From contig NZ_JALIFP010000001.1 of the NCBI RefSeq assembly GCF_022867885.1, positions 186,001-250,000 on the forward strand: a stretch of 64,000 nucleotides of DNA, given 5' to 3'. The position numbers and the translations under genes were made by a program. This DNA is from Lederbergia sp. NSJ-179 (GTDB taxonomy: Bacteria > Bacillota > Bacilli > Bacillales > Bacillaceae_C). Of this stretch, positions 27,368-35,897 are shown piece by piece; position 1 is the stretch's first letter, and the number at the start of each line of letters is the position of its first letter. The notes beneath the pieces were generated by a model. The model ran no database searches and had not been told where the DNA came from. It saw only the letters and a program-made list of their open reading frames with translations.

Positions 27368-28150
27368 ATGCCTAAAATTGGCTTAGCATTAGGGTCTGGA
27401 GGGGCAAGAGGATTTGCCCATTTAGGGGTATTAAAAATTTTGCAGCATCATTCTATCCCAATCGATTGTATTGCTGGGAGTAGTATGGGCGCCCTTGTCG
27501 GTTGCTTCTATGCCTTTGGCCATGATGTTGAGCAATTGATTAAGCTCTCTATTGCGTTTAAAAGAAATCATTATCTAGATTTTACAATCCCGAAGATGGG
27601 ATTTATTGAGGGAAAAAGAATAAAAAATATGATTGACCTGTTTATGCATGGTAAAAACCTAGAGGATTTAAATATTCCTGTTTGTGTTATGACTACAGAT
27701 TTACAAACTGGTGAAAGGGTAGAATTTACAAGCGGAAATATTGCCAAGATTGTCCGGGCAAGCATTGCCATACCAGGAATATTCACACCGGAAAAAATAA
27801 ACGGGCGGCTTCTTGTCGATGGCGGCGTTGTGGATAAGATTCCCATTTCGACCGTAAGAAAGATGGGAGCAGATATTGTCATCGGATCAGATGTCGCGTT
27901 TGTAAATAAAAAAGCAGAAATTACAACGATATACGATGTCATTATGCAAAGTTTAGATATTATGCAAACTGAGATCGGCACTGCTAGAGAACTTGAATCA
28001 GATTTGATGATTCGACCACATGTAGAAGAGTTTAGTACAAGATCTTTTAAAAATATTGATGAAATGATCAAGAGAGGAGAGGAAGAGACCTTGAGAAAAA
28101 TGCCGGAAATCAAGCGCTTGATTTCCGACTATAACGAACCTACATCATAA
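27368..28150 (+). CDS. ylbK: Patatin-like phospholipase / NTE-family protein YlbK
   Basis: 260-residue patatin-fold serine hydrolase. It has the oxyanion hole GSGGARG (residues ~9-15), the nucleophile elbow GSSMG (about 38-42) and the catalytic Asp in VDGGVVDKIP, a complete Ser-Asp dyad. There is no signal peptide. AGGAGG is 9 bases before ATG 27368. Its end overlaps the convergent tmcAL by 11 bases. The PDZ protease gene ylbL, adjacent in B. subtilis, is not here. Confidence 0.9.
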   Translation: MPKIGLALGSGGARGFAHLGVLKILQHHSIPIDCIAGSSMGALVGCFYAFGHDVEQLIKLSIAFKRNHYLDFTIPKMGFIEGKRIKNMIDLFMHGKNLEDLNIPVCVMTTDLQTGERVEFTSGNIAKIVRASIAIPGIFTPEKINGRLLVDGGVVDKIPISTVRKMGADIVIGSDVAFVNKKAEITTIYDVIMQSLDIMQTEIGTARELESDLMIRPHVEEFSTRSFKNIDEMIKRGEEETLRKMPEIKRLISDYNEPTS

Positions 28151-29348
28151 TGGGAGGTTGTTTATATTCCAAGTCACGTAGTCTTGTTCGATAGGGCTCT
28201 TGTAAAACATGCGCATAAATCTGGGTCGCTTTTCTATCTAAGGCAAGCATCCCATTTTGTTGGCCGGAAACTTTGGAAATGAGAGGGATGGGTAGATCTT
28301 TTTTTATTTTGCTCAAATACTCTCTGCCGTTTCTGCTCATACCAAGGAGTCGAATATATTGCGGATTCATCCCGAATGAATCGATCATCTCTTTATGTGT
28401 ATTCATAAGGATATGGGTCGCCGTCCGCTGTAATCTTGTCCAAGTGTACCTCTTTGTTTTGATGATCTCCATAAAACCTTGAAAATGATGGGCGGATTGG
28501 GCTGCCCGAACCAATCGATTTTCTAATCCTTCTTCCACTTCGTAAATTAATTTTAGCTCTTCTCTCCTTTTTGAAAGAAGCTGATATTGCAAATATGGCC
28601 AATAATGTTCCCAAAAATGAAACTGACCAAATCTAGAAAGATAAGTCTGTAATTCTGAAAATGTCGTTTCTGGTACATAGCGGCTTATTTCTTGGATATG
28701 ATCCGTTTGTTGTATCATATTTCTAATAGAAGTCGCACTAGCGATATTGGTATGATTAAATGACTCATCATGATAGTCAGCGTTTTTTCTTTGTACGGTC
28801 ATAAGTTGCAAGTGCGGATTTATTTTAGAGGCCGAATCAATATAATGATATCCAAGAATATTATTAGGTCTTGATAAGTCAACAAGCTCATTTCCTGGAT
28901 GTAATTTTTGGAAAGCGGCGGATAATGCCGAAGGATAACTCATCCCTTTCTTCATAAATTCTTTAATGAATTTCTCGTATTGGGAATGATGACGAGTTAA
29001 AAATTGAAGCGTTTTATAAAAGTCTGTTATATTGCCTGATTCACTTCCGAAACAAATATGCTTGCATTGTAAGGCATTCAGTAAATAAATAGCTCCATAG
29101 GCAAAGATCTCTGCTTTTTGAACAGAAAAGGCATATGGTAGTTCAATCACAAGATCGACCCCAGCTAATAAGGCCATTTTCGTTCTAGACCATTTTGAAA
29201 CAAGAGCAGGTTCTCCCCTTTGCAGAAAATTTCCACTCATCACACATATGGTTGTTTCTGCCTGAGCCTTTTCCTTTGCCGCTTGTAATTGATACAAATG
29301 TCCATTATGGAATGGATTATACTCCACTACAATTCCTACTGTTTTCAT
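28140..29348 (-). CDS. tmcAL: tRNA(Met) cytidine acetate ligase TmcAL (YlbM)
   Basis: 402-residue nucleotidyltransferase-like enzyme that uses acetate and ATP to form N4-acetylcytidine at the wobble position of elongator tRNA-Met. The HxGH signature is in EYNPFHNGHLYQL (residues ~9-21), and SATSIRNMIQ lies near residue 204. It is convergent with and overlapping ylbK and divergent from ylbN. The start has GGGGGAGCGG upstream on the minus strand. Confidence 0.92.
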   Translation of the reverse strand: MKTVGIVVEYNPFHNGHLYQLQAAKEKAQAETTICVMSGNFLQRGEPALVSKWSRTKMALLAGVDLVIELPYAFSVQKAEIFAYGAIYLLNALQCKHICFGSESGNITDFYKTLQFLTRHHSQYEKFIKEFMKKGMSYPSALSAAFQKLHPGNELVDLSRPNNILGYHYIDSASKINPHLQLMTVQRKNADYHDESFNHTNIASATSIRNMIQQTDHIQEISRYVPETTFSELQTYLSRFGQFHFWEHYWPYLQYQLLSKRREELKLIYEVEEGLENRLVRAAQSAHHFQGFMEIIKTKRYTWTRLQRTATHILMNTHKEMIDSFGMNPQYIRLLGMSRNGREYLSKIKKDLPIPLISKVSGQQNGMLALDRKATQIYAHVLQEPYRTRLRDLEYKQPPIMM

Positions 29349-29531
29349 TACCGCTCCCCCAAAAAATCAACTTTCTATTATGATACTAAAGAGTGATTAA
29401 AAATAAAAACACAAAGAAATATACATAGTATTTTTATGGTAAACTAATATTTGGCATTTTCAGAAAAGTATTTGGGTAAGATGGTAGAGGAATGTAAAAC
29501 ATAGAACGAAGGGAAATGTAAAGGAGATATA

Positions 29532-29560
29532 TTGACAAACAACAGTCTGAAAGCTATAAT
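29532..29560 (+). promoter_or_regulatory. Consensus SigA promoter of ylbN(-rpmF)
   Basis: TTGACA (29532-29537), 17-base spacer, TATAAT (29555-29560): a perfect match to the SigA consensus, the strongest vegetative promoter in the window. It lies 28 bases upstream of ATG 29588. Confidence 0.85.
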
Positions 29561-29587
29561 TACTTTTGTTGCCAAGAGGTGATAAGC

Positions 29588-30127
29588 ATGAAGTGGACAG
29601 TTTCTCAGTTGCAAAAATTGCGGCATACTGAAGTGGAAATTGACCAAACGATCGATATTTCAAATAACCTTGTAAAACGAAATCCGGACATTAGAGATGC
29701 TAGTCCTCTACACGTTAAAGGGAAGTGTAAGGTTGATGCTGAAAAGGTTACTTTTGATCTTCATATAGATGGGACATTAATTTTGCCTTGTTCTCGGACA
29801 TTAGTGGACACCGAGTACCCTTTAGACATTTATTCATCAGAGGTTTTTTCATTTACTTCAAACCCATTATCAGATGATGAGGTAGATGATATGATTCATG
29901 TACCTGAGAACGGAGTAGTCGATTTGATTCCTGTTATAGAGGAGTTGATCCTCGTCGATATTCCCATGCAAGTGTTTTCGCAAGAAGCCTTGAATGACAA
30001 CATGCCAGCCGGGAAAGATTGGAATGTCATGACAGAGGAACAGTATCAAGAAGAAAAACAAAAGGATAAAAAAGTAGATCCCCGTCTAGCTGGGCTTGCT
30101 ACCTTGTTAGGAAATGAAGAGGAATGA
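29588..30127 (+). CDS. ylbN: YceD/DUF177 family protein YlbN
   Basis: 179-residue acidic DUF177 protein; homologues are nearly always encoded just before rpmF and affect 23S rRNA level or processing in plants and bacteria. The conserved core is LILPCSRTLVDTEYPLD near residues 62-78, and the family C-terminal DPRLAGLATLL is present. ATG 29588 has AGAGGTGA 5 bases upstream. A 340-base family B repeat now separates it from rpmF. Confidence 0.9.
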   Translation: MKWTVSQLQKLRHTEVEIDQTIDISNNLVKRNPDIRDASPLHVKGKCKVDAEKVTFDLHIDGTLILPCSRTLVDTEYPLDIYSSEVFSFTSNPLSDDEVDDMIHVPENGVVDLIPVIEELILVDIPMQVFSQEALNDNMPAGKDWNVMTEEQYQEEKQKDKKVDPRLAGLATLLGNEEE

Positions 30128-30138
30128 TCGCTTTTCAT

Positions 30139-30477
30139 TGTCTAGCTTCAGCGCCCAGCGGTTAGGATCTAGCTCCAGGCGCCATCGGCTCGAGGTCAAA
30201 TAACCTGAGCCAATAAAAGTCAAAACCGGACTTTTCTTGTCTCAGAACATTTGCTTGTCGGGGCTGAACAAGGCGCTTGCGCTTTTCTTACAGGATAGGA
30301 AAGTATAAATTTTGGCTAATGTTGGATCTAGCTCCAGCGCCCAGCGACTAGCAAACTTTCGGTGCCTGCTTGCGTAAGTCAACATCGATTCACCCTTCGG
30401 GTTCATCGTGTTTCCTTTATCTCGTCAGGCCCCTAAAAAGTTTGTACGTCGCTAAACGGGCGCTTGCGCTTTTCTTA
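30139..30477 (+). repeat. Family B interspersed repeat, composite double copy
   Basis: Unit 1 (30139-30290) shares a 102-base identical block with 18684-18785. A linker (30291-30340) recurs inverted at 24590-24641. Unit 2 (to 30477) again ends GGCGCTTGCGCTTTTCTTA and matches the 56299 copy inverted, but without its hairpin cassette. It fills the whole ylbN-rpmF gap and ends just before the rpmF ribosome site. Confidence 0.88.
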
Positions 30478-30493
30478 TAAGGAGGTGGGAAGA

Positions 30494-30667
30494 ATGGCTG
30501 TACCAAAAAGAAGAACGTCAAAAACGGCTAAAAGAAAACGTCGGACTCATTTTAAATTACAAGTCCCGGGCATGGTTGAATGTCCAAATTGTGGGGCGAT
30601 GAAACTTGCACATCGGGTTTGTAAGGAGTGCGGAACCTATAAAGGTAAAGAAGTTGTAAATAATTAA
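30494..30667 (+). CDS. rpmF: 50S ribosomal protein L32
   Basis: 57-residue ribosomal protein L32 with the typical basic N-terminus ([18 protein letters not shown]) and a complete zinc-binding C-x2-C...C-x2-C set (CPNCG, CKECG), i.e. the zinc-requiring form. ATG 30494 has AAGGAGGTGGG upstream. Open sequence to 30464 runs into the repeat and is ignored. A strong terminator follows. Confidence 0.97.
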   Translation: MAVPKRRTSKTAKRKRRTHFKLQVPGMVECPNCGAMKLAHRVCKECGTYKGKEVVNN

Positions 30668-30675
30668 GATGAAGT

Positions 30676-30718
30676 AAAAAAGCGTGAAGAGACCATGGCT
30701 CTTCACGCTTTTTTTTTG
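30676..30718 (+). terminator. Intrinsic terminator of rpmF
   Basis: Perfect stem GCGTGAAGAG (30682-30691) / CTCTTCACGC (30699-30708), flanked by A and T runs. Confidence 0.95.
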
Positions 30719-30770
30719 ATTCTATCTTTCCATACACAGGCATATACTTACAAAAAGTAGAGGTGATAAA

Positions 30771-31352
30771 ATGTCAATTTCGCGACAAGATGCCTGGTCA
30801 TCTGATGAAGATAATCTATTAGCCGAATTGGTCCTTTCACATATTCGAGAGGCAAGTACACAATTGAAGGCGTTTGAAGAAGCTGGAAAGCAATTAAAAA
30901 GAACCGCTGCAGCATGTGGATTTCGCTGGAATTCCAATATTAGAAAGCAATATAAAGAAGAGATTGAACAAGCCAAAAAAGCGAGAAAGCAAAGAAAAGA
31001 GGGAAGGCTCTCTTCAACTGAAGAAAATGCGCCAGAAAGAGCGAAAAATCAGTTTAAGCAAGAAGCTCCCAGTACGATTTTGGCGGATGCAACCTTTCTC
31101 TTCGAAAAATTAGAAAAGGAATTGAGCGAACTCGAACAATTCAAACTAGAAAATAAAGAGTTAAAGGAAAGGGTGGAAATTTTAAAAGCTGAGAGTTTAG
31201 CAGCTAAAGAGGAGGTGGAAGAGACAAATAGAAAGTATCAGGAATTAAAGAAAGATTATCACTCATTAATGTATCTTCTTGATAAGGCTAGGAAAATGGC
31301 AGGTGAATTCTCTATAGAAATCAATGAGACAAATGGGGTTAAGGTGAAATAA
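30771..31352 (+). CDS. ylbO: RsfA-family transcription factor YlbO
   Basis: 193-residue prespore-type regulator of the RsfA family. A Myb/SANT-like DNA-binding N-terminus (residues ~5-60: [16 protein letters not shown], then [10 protein letters not shown]) is followed by a long Lys/Glu coiled coil (about 110-175). RsfA proteins fine-tune SigF- or SigE-dependent genes in sporulation. AGAGGTGAT precedes ATG 30771. Monocistronic, between two terminators. Confidence 0.9.
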   Translation: MSISRQDAWSSDEDNLLAELVLSHIREASTQLKAFEEAGKQLKRTAAACGFRWNSNIRKQYKEEIEQAKKARKQRKEGRLSSTEENAPERAKNQFKQEAPSTILADATFLFEKLEKELSELEQFKLENKELKERVEILKAESLAAKEEVEETNRKYQELKKDYHSLMYLLDKARKMAGEFSIEINETNGVKVK

Positions 31353-31389
31353 GGAAAGGAGCCGAAAGAATGATCGGCTCCTTTTCCTT
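31351..31389 (+). terminator. Intrinsic terminator of ylbO
   Basis: AAGGAGCCGA/TCGGCTCCTT stem extended by flanking AAGGA/TCCTT, with T-rich sequence on the 3' side. A family A repeat begins 4 bases later. Confidence 0.9.
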
Positions 31390-31392
31390 ATA

Positions 31393-31549
31393 AAGTGTGT
31401 TCAAAAAGGAGGATAAAAAGGACCAAGAAGTTCGAGGCGGCGTAGCTTTGAGCAGCGGAACGTATGCAGTTAATACGTGAGCAGCGGAAAAGCAAGCCAA
31501 CGAAGAAATTCGCAGTGTCATTTTTACCGGACTTTTTGAACATCCTCTT
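31393..31549 (+). repeat. Family A interspersed repeat, copy 3
   Basis: 157 bases from AAGTGTGTTCAAAAAG to CTTTTTGAACATCCTCTT, a compact full copy. Its arms match 6021-6240 and, inverted, 48100-48316. The centre is a short hairpin CGTAT/ATACG. Its right end overlaps by two bases the stop codon of the minus-strand DUF4064 gene. Confidence 0.9.
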
Positions 31550-31988
31550 ATAGAATTTGAGAATTAGTTGGTTCCTCAATCGGTAGTTTGCGCACAAAAC
31601 ACATAATACCAGCGATTAAGAAAAGAAGGGCAGGTAAAAACGCCGCTCCAAGCGAAATAATCCCCATTAAAACCGCTCCGATAATATTCAGCCAGCCACC
31701 TAATTTCGGGTTTTTATCTCCCTTTACGTTAATAACAGCAATAATTCCTAGAATTATTCCAATGATTGCTGCGATAATGATGGCCCAACCAGCCCCTGAA
31801 AAAATGCCGAGGATGCCTTCCATTTCTTCCATTGAAACAGCTGGGTCATTTGAGAGAGTTGGATCATTCGCGATCTCACTTTTGACTGCATCTGAACCTA
31901 AAAATAAGAAAAGCATTCCAAGTAAACTTGTTAAAGCACTAAATACAATCCCAATGATTCCTAAAGTTATTTCGCCTGTTCTTTTCAA
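31548..31988 (-). CDS. DUF4064 membrane protein
   Basis: 146-residue membrane protein with about four hydrophobic helices (GIIGIVFSALTSLLGMLFLFLG; AGWAIIIAAIIGIILGIIAVI; a third and fourth near residues 95-130) and a polar loop after the first. It belongs to the DUF4064 family, common in Bacillaceae and of unknown function. AGGAGGTATTTC precedes the ATG on the minus strand. Stands alone; the stop codon is partly formed by the repeat end. Confidence 0.8.
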   Translation of the reverse strand: MKRTGEITLGIIGIVFSALTSLLGMLFLFLGSDAVKSEIANDPTLSNDPAVSMEEMEGILGIFSGAGWAIIIAAIIGIILGIIAVINVKGDKNPKLGGWLNIIGAVLMGIISLGAAFLPALLFLIAGIMCFVRKLPIEEPTNSQIL

Positions 31989-32066
31989 AAGAAATACCTC
32001 CTGGTTTATAATGTATACATATTAATATACGATTACGATTTTAAAGAGTTTCACATTTTTTAAAAA

Positions 32067-32534
32067 TTATTGTTCCGTAACACCTTTTGGGTACCAAACT
32101 AACGGATTTTCGCCACGGTCCCGCGCCATTTCATAGGTGACCGGTTCAAAGCCCATCCGTTCAAAGAAGGTACGAGAATTCATTCGCGGATTTGTTTTTA
32201 TCGGCATATTATAGCTTTTTGCGTATTCTATAAGTGCTTTACCGTAGCCCATGTTTTGATATCCAGATAACACCTCTAATTTCCATAATTCTAAATAATC
32301 CTGAGGGGGATTAAAGTATTGATCAAATTTGGCGGCACGTTGATATAAACTCATCCTTGCAACCAACTTATCACCAAAATAGATACCATAAAAAGGGGAG
32401 TGCGAATCATCTTCGATCATATTGGCCTGGAGGTCATCTATCATAGACAGCTCTTGCAGGCCGAACTCTTTGAACTTTTTAAATTCGTCTAAAGTTTTAA
32501 AGTTTATCTTTAACTTCTGAACATTTTTTCCCAT
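32067..32534 (-). CDS. ylbP: GNAT N-acetyltransferase YlbP
   Basis: 155-residue GNAT-fold acetyltransferase. The acetyl-CoA-binding motif A is VLSGYQNMGYGKALIEYA (residues ~88-105), and the C-terminal ERMGFEPV is typical. The substrate is unknown. Position between ylbO and panE, in opposite orientation to its neighbours, resembles the B. subtilis ylb block. AAGGAGGG upstream on the minus strand supports ATG 32534. Confidence 0.88.
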   Translation of the reverse strand: MGKNVQKLKINFKTLDEFKKFKEFGLQELSMIDDLQANMIEDDSHSPFYGIYFGDKLVARMSLYQRAAKFDQYFNPPQDYLELWKLEVLSGYQNMGYGKALIEYAKSYNMPIKTNPRMNSRTFFERMGFEPVTYEMARDRGENPLVWYPKGVTEQ

Positions 32535-32673
32535 TCTAAACCCTCCTTTTCGCTGTGTCTCATGTCTAAGAAGTGAATTTTGCTTAAGAATATTATATTA
32601 TAAAGTGAATAAAAAATCAGTTTATTTCATGTAATTCTTACTTTCATACTATATATAAGTAGCGGGTGATGAA

Positions 32674-33588
32674 GTGAAAATCGGGATTATTGGTGGGGGA
32701 GCTGTCGGTCTTTTATTTGGCGCTTTTCTTAGTTTAAATCATGAGGTGTCCATTTTCACCAGGACGAAGGCCCAGGCGAATGTCCTAAATAAGAAGGGGA
32801 TTATTTTAGCTGGCTCACAAGCAAATGCAAGGTATTCTATCAAGGCAAGCGACAATGTTGATCGATTAGGGAGTCAAGACTTTGTTGTGATTGCTGTCAA
32901 ACAATATGATTTAGAAAGTCTTTTACCGCTTTTGTTGGATCTTCCAGCACATCTTCCACTCCTTTTCATCCAGAATGGAATTGGCCATTTGGAGATTATA
33001 AAAGAATTGCCACATGAAACGATCTTTATTGGAACAGTTGAACATGGTGTAAAAAGAGTGGATCTTCATCAGATCGTTCATACAGGTGTGGGAGTCACCA
33101 ATATTGCTGTTTATAAAGGATTAGAAGATGCATTTATTTCTTTTCCTAAAAGTAGTTCTGATCAATTTCCCTTTGTCTTTCACAAGGATTATAAAAAAAT
33201 GATTTTTTCAAAATTAATGGCCAATAGTGTGATCAACCCTTTAACAACTATTTTTAATGTAAAAAATGGAAGCTTAGTGGAAAATCCACATTTTTATCGT
33301 TTACTGAAAAAACTTCATGCAGAAATATGTTCCGTTTTTCCGGAAATTGAGTCAAAGCAATCATTGGAAAAAATCGAACATATTTGCAAGAACACAAAAG
33401 ATAATTTTTCTTCCATGCTTGTAGATATGAGGGAAGGAAGAAAAACCGAAATAGAGGCTATTTTAGGGGAGGTTATTTGCCGGGCGAAAAAGAAAGAAAT
33501 TGCCCTTCCATTTGCTGCCTTCGTATTTGAAATCATCAAAGGAATGGAAAGAGAAAGGGATCTAAAAGGAATAGCCAGTATGTTTTAA
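32674..33588 (+). CDS. panE: 2-dehydropantoate 2-reductase PanE (YlbQ)
   Basis: 304-residue NADPH-dependent ketopantoate reductase forming pantoate for vitamin B5/CoA synthesis. The Rossmann motif is GIIGGGAVGLLFGAFL at residues 3-18. The catalytic Lys lies in the SKLMANSVINPLTTIF segment (about 173-188), and the family AILGEV region near 255 is present. Start is GTG 32674 with GGGTGAT upstream. It complements coaD in the same window in CoA synthesis, though in a separate operon. Confidence 0.9.
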   Translation: MKIGIIGGGAVGLLFGAFLSLNHEVSIFTRTKAQANVLNKKGIILAGSQANARYSIKASDNVDRLGSQDFVVIAVKQYDLESLLPLLLDLPAHLPLLFIQNGIGHLEIIKELPHETIFIGTVEHGVKRVDLHQIVHTGVGVTNIAVYKGLEDAFISFPKSSSDQFPFVFHKDYKKMIFSKLMANSVINPLTTIFNVKNGSLVENPHFYRLLKKLHAEICSVFPEIESKQSLEKIEHICKNTKDNFSSMLVDMREGRKTEIEAILGEVICRAKKKEIALPFAAFVFEIIKGMERERDLKGIASMF

Positions 33589-33656
33589 TATCATTTTATG
33601 ATTCGATTTGCTATACTTTTATCTACCTTTACAAATTCATGAAAGGAAGTTTGTCA

Positions 33657-35282
33657 ATGAAAATGGAAAGCATCGTCATTCCTGCGATGAACGACTTTGC
33701 TTCTCTTTATATAGAACAAAAAGAACCTGTTAAAGGTTTTTTTCATTATGATATAACAGAGAATGCGGTTTTTGAAAAACGCTATAAGGATGTAATGGAA
33801 CGACGTTTTAATCGAGAAGCTCTTACTACCTGTATCGCAAACTATTTAGAACGTTTCCCAACGTCTGTTGAAACCAAAAAATCACTTGAAAAATTACGAC
33901 ATGAGCAGTCCACCGTTGTTATTGGTGGTCAGCAAGCAGGATTACTGACAGGACCACTGTATACCATACATAAAATTATTTCGATTCTTAAACTGGCTGA
34001 ACAGCAAGAAAAGAATTTGGGTACACCTGTCGTTCCCGTATTCTGGATTGCAGGAGAAGACCATGATTTTTTAGAAATTAATCATGTTTATGCTGAAACT
34101 GGGCAAAGTATGAAGAAGATTAATTTTCCAACTCAATCTGGATTAAAGCAAATGGCTTCCGATATTTATTATGATAAGGAAGAATTGCAAAAATGGGTGG
34201 AAACGATTTTTATGCATTTCGGTGAGCGAAAACATACGAAAGAATTAATCGCTTCTATCCTTGAGGCAAGTGCCCATAGCCGAACAATAACAGACTTTTT
34301 TTCATACTTAATCATGTCCCTGTTTAAAAATTATGGATTATTAGTGATGGATGCGGCTGATCCTAATCTAAGAAATTTGGAAAAGCCATTCTTTTCAAAA
34401 ATGATTGATCAGGCATCTCTTATTACGGAAAAGGTTCTAACCCAACAAAAAGCTATAAAGGATCATGGGTTTAGCCGAATGATTGATATACATGGTCAGT
34501 CTGCAAATTTGTTTTTGTATAAAGGGAAAGAGCGTCTTCTTTTGGATTATGATCCAGAGACAGATAGGTTTACATCTGAAAAGAGTGACCTACAAATAAA
34601 TCGAAAGAATTTGCAAGAATGGTTACAAAGGGAGCCAGCAACTTTTAGCAATAATGTGGTGACAAGGCCACTTATGCAAGAATCCCTTTTTCCATCCCTT
34701 GCTTTTATTGCAGGGCCAGGGGAAATTGCCTACTGGGGAGAACTAAAGCAAGCATTTGAATTATGGAATATGAATATGCCCCCTCTTGTTCCAAGAATAA
34801 ATATCACCTTTCTCACATCAAGTATTGAAAGGGATCTAAATGATTTACAACTTTCTCTTTCCGATGTCATAGAAAAGGGAACAGAGAAAGAAAAGCAGGG
34901 TTATTTTGATACAGTAACAGATCGGGAATTTTACACTATATTGGATGGAATCAGTCAGTATCTGGATGAACGGTACCAAACGATTTTTGAGAGGTTAAAT
35001 AAAAACCGCGGGCTTCTACCACTTGCTCAAAAAAATTTAGCGTTTCATTTCAAACAAATTGATTTTCTTAAAAATAAAGCAGATCAGTTTATGAAAGAAA
35101 AACATCAATATGAGTTAGAAAAATATGAACGGATTGAGCGCCATTTGCGACCGAATGGTAGTCCCCAGGAAAGAATATGGAATATCTATTATTATATCAA
35201 TGATAGAGGCGAGGAATTTATCCACCAATTGATGGAATTGCCTTTTGAGTTCGATGGAAAACATAAAATTGTAAAAATATGA
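33657..35282 (+). CDS. bshC: Bacillithiol biosynthesis cysteine-adding enzyme BshC (YllA)
   Basis: 541-residue enzyme that adds cysteine to GlcN-malate in the last step of bacillithiol synthesis. Family landmarks are VVIGGQQAGLLTGPLYTIHK (residues ~81-100), IAGEDHDFLEINH and the long C-terminal coiled coil before LRPNGSPQERIWN. ATG 33657 has AAAGGAAG 7-8 bases upstream and yields the expected length; ATG 33639 precedes the site. A possible extended -10 (TGCTATACT, 33609-33617) lies upstream. brxA at 13.1 kb uses the same thiol. Confidence 0.94.
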   Translation: MKMESIVIPAMNDFASLYIEQKEPVKGFFHYDITENAVFEKRYKDVMERRFNREALTTCIANYLERFPTSVETKKSLEKLRHEQSTVVIGGQQAGLLTGPLYTIHKIISILKLAEQQEKNLGTPVVPVFWIAGEDHDFLEINHVYAETGQSMKKINFPTQSGLKQMASDIYYDKEELQKWVETIFMHFGERKHTKELIASILEASAHSRTITDFFSYLIMSLFKNYGLLVMDAADPNLRNLEKPFFSKMIDQASLITEKVLTQQKAIKDHGFSRMIDIHGQSANLFLYKGKERLLLDYDPETDRFTSEKSDLQINRKNLQEWLQREPATFSNNVVTRPLMQESLFPSLAFIAGPGEIAYWGELKQAFELWNMNMPPLVPRINITFLTSSIERDLNDLQLSLSDVIEKGTEKEKQGYFDTVTDREFYTILDGISQYLDERYQTIFERLNKNRGLLPLAQKNLAFHFKQIDFLKNKADQFMKEKHQYELEKYERIERHLRPNGSPQERIWNIYYYINDRGEEFIHQLMELPFEFDGKHKIVKI

Positions 35283-35290
35283 TAGGAATA

Positions 35291-35318
35291 AACCCTTCCA
35301 GAATTGGAAGGGTTTTGT
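35291..35318 (+). terminator. Intrinsic terminator of bshC
   Basis: AACCCTTCCA/TGGAAGGGTT stem followed by TTG-TTG; separates bshC from the dcw cluster. Confidence 0.85.
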
Positions 35319-35358
35319 TGTCTTCTTTCATAAATTTTTTAGAAAGGAATAAAAAAGG

Positions 35359-35388
35359 GTGGTGAAAAGTGGGGGGATGTGGTAAATT
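35359..35388 (+). promoter_or_regulatory. mraZ promoter with three MraZ-type GTGG boxes
   Basis: GTGG occurs at 35359, 35369 and 35379, exactly 10 bases apart; a fourth (35400) is one base out of register. MraZ is known to bind short G-rich direct repeats with this period upstream of its own gene. The third box overlaps an extended -10 (TGG-TAAATT, 35380-35388), so occupancy would block the promoter. Confidence 0.7.
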
Positions 35389-35414
35389 AGAGATAGAAAG
35401 TGGGGGCGTGTCTC

Positions 35415-35846
35415 ATGTTCATGGGAGAATACCAACATAACATTGATACAAAGGGACGTTTAATTGTCCCGGCTAAATTTCGAGACGCTCTTGGAGAATC
35501 ATTTGTGATTACGAGAGGTCTTGATCAGTGTTTATTTGGGTATCCTCTTGATGAATGGCAACAATTGGAGGAAAAATTAAAGACCTTACCGATGACGAAG
35601 AAGGATGCACGTGCTTTTACAAGGTTTTTTTTCTCTGGTGCCATTGAGTGTGAGATCGACAAACAAGGAAGAATTAATTTACCTACCACATTGATTGGCT
35701 ATGCGAAATTAGAAAAAGAATGTGTCGTTTTAGGAGTTTCCAGTCGGATAGAGATTTGGAATAAGGAAATTTGGGAAGAATATTTTACAGAATCAGAAGA
35801 ATCATTTGCAGAAATTGCTGAGAATATGATTGATTTTAATATTTGA
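35415..35846 (+). CDS. mraZ: Transcriptional regulator MraZ
   Basis: 143-residue AbrB-fold regulator with two swapped-hairpin repeats: [16 protein letters not shown] (residues ~10-25) and [16 protein letters not shown] (about 82-97), each with the DxxGR loop used for DNA contact. It forms rings and controls the dcw operon it heads. ATG 35415 is chosen with GTGGGGGCG upstream; GTG 35400 is in frame but lies within that site. Confidence 0.96.
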   Translation: MFMGEYQHNIDTKGRLIVPAKFRDALGESFVITRGLDQCLFGYPLDEWQQLEEKLKTLPMTKKDARAFTRFFFSGAIECEIDKQGRINLPTTLIGYAKLEKECVVLGVSSRIEIWNKEIWEEYFTESEESFAEIAENMIDFNI

Positions 35847-35897
35847 TTTTTTCATTCCGTATCAATGAGGAGTCAGGGGATAGAACAGGGGGACCTC

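Noticed and set aside
27571-28113. Long minus-strand open frame of about 180 codons opposite ylbK
   Set aside because: Shadow of a well-supported patatin-like gene; no ribosome site and low-complexity residue pattern.
30464-30493. Upstream extension of rpmF
   Set aside because: Lies in the family B repeat; L32 always starts MAVPKRR, and AAGGAGG is placed for ATG 30494.
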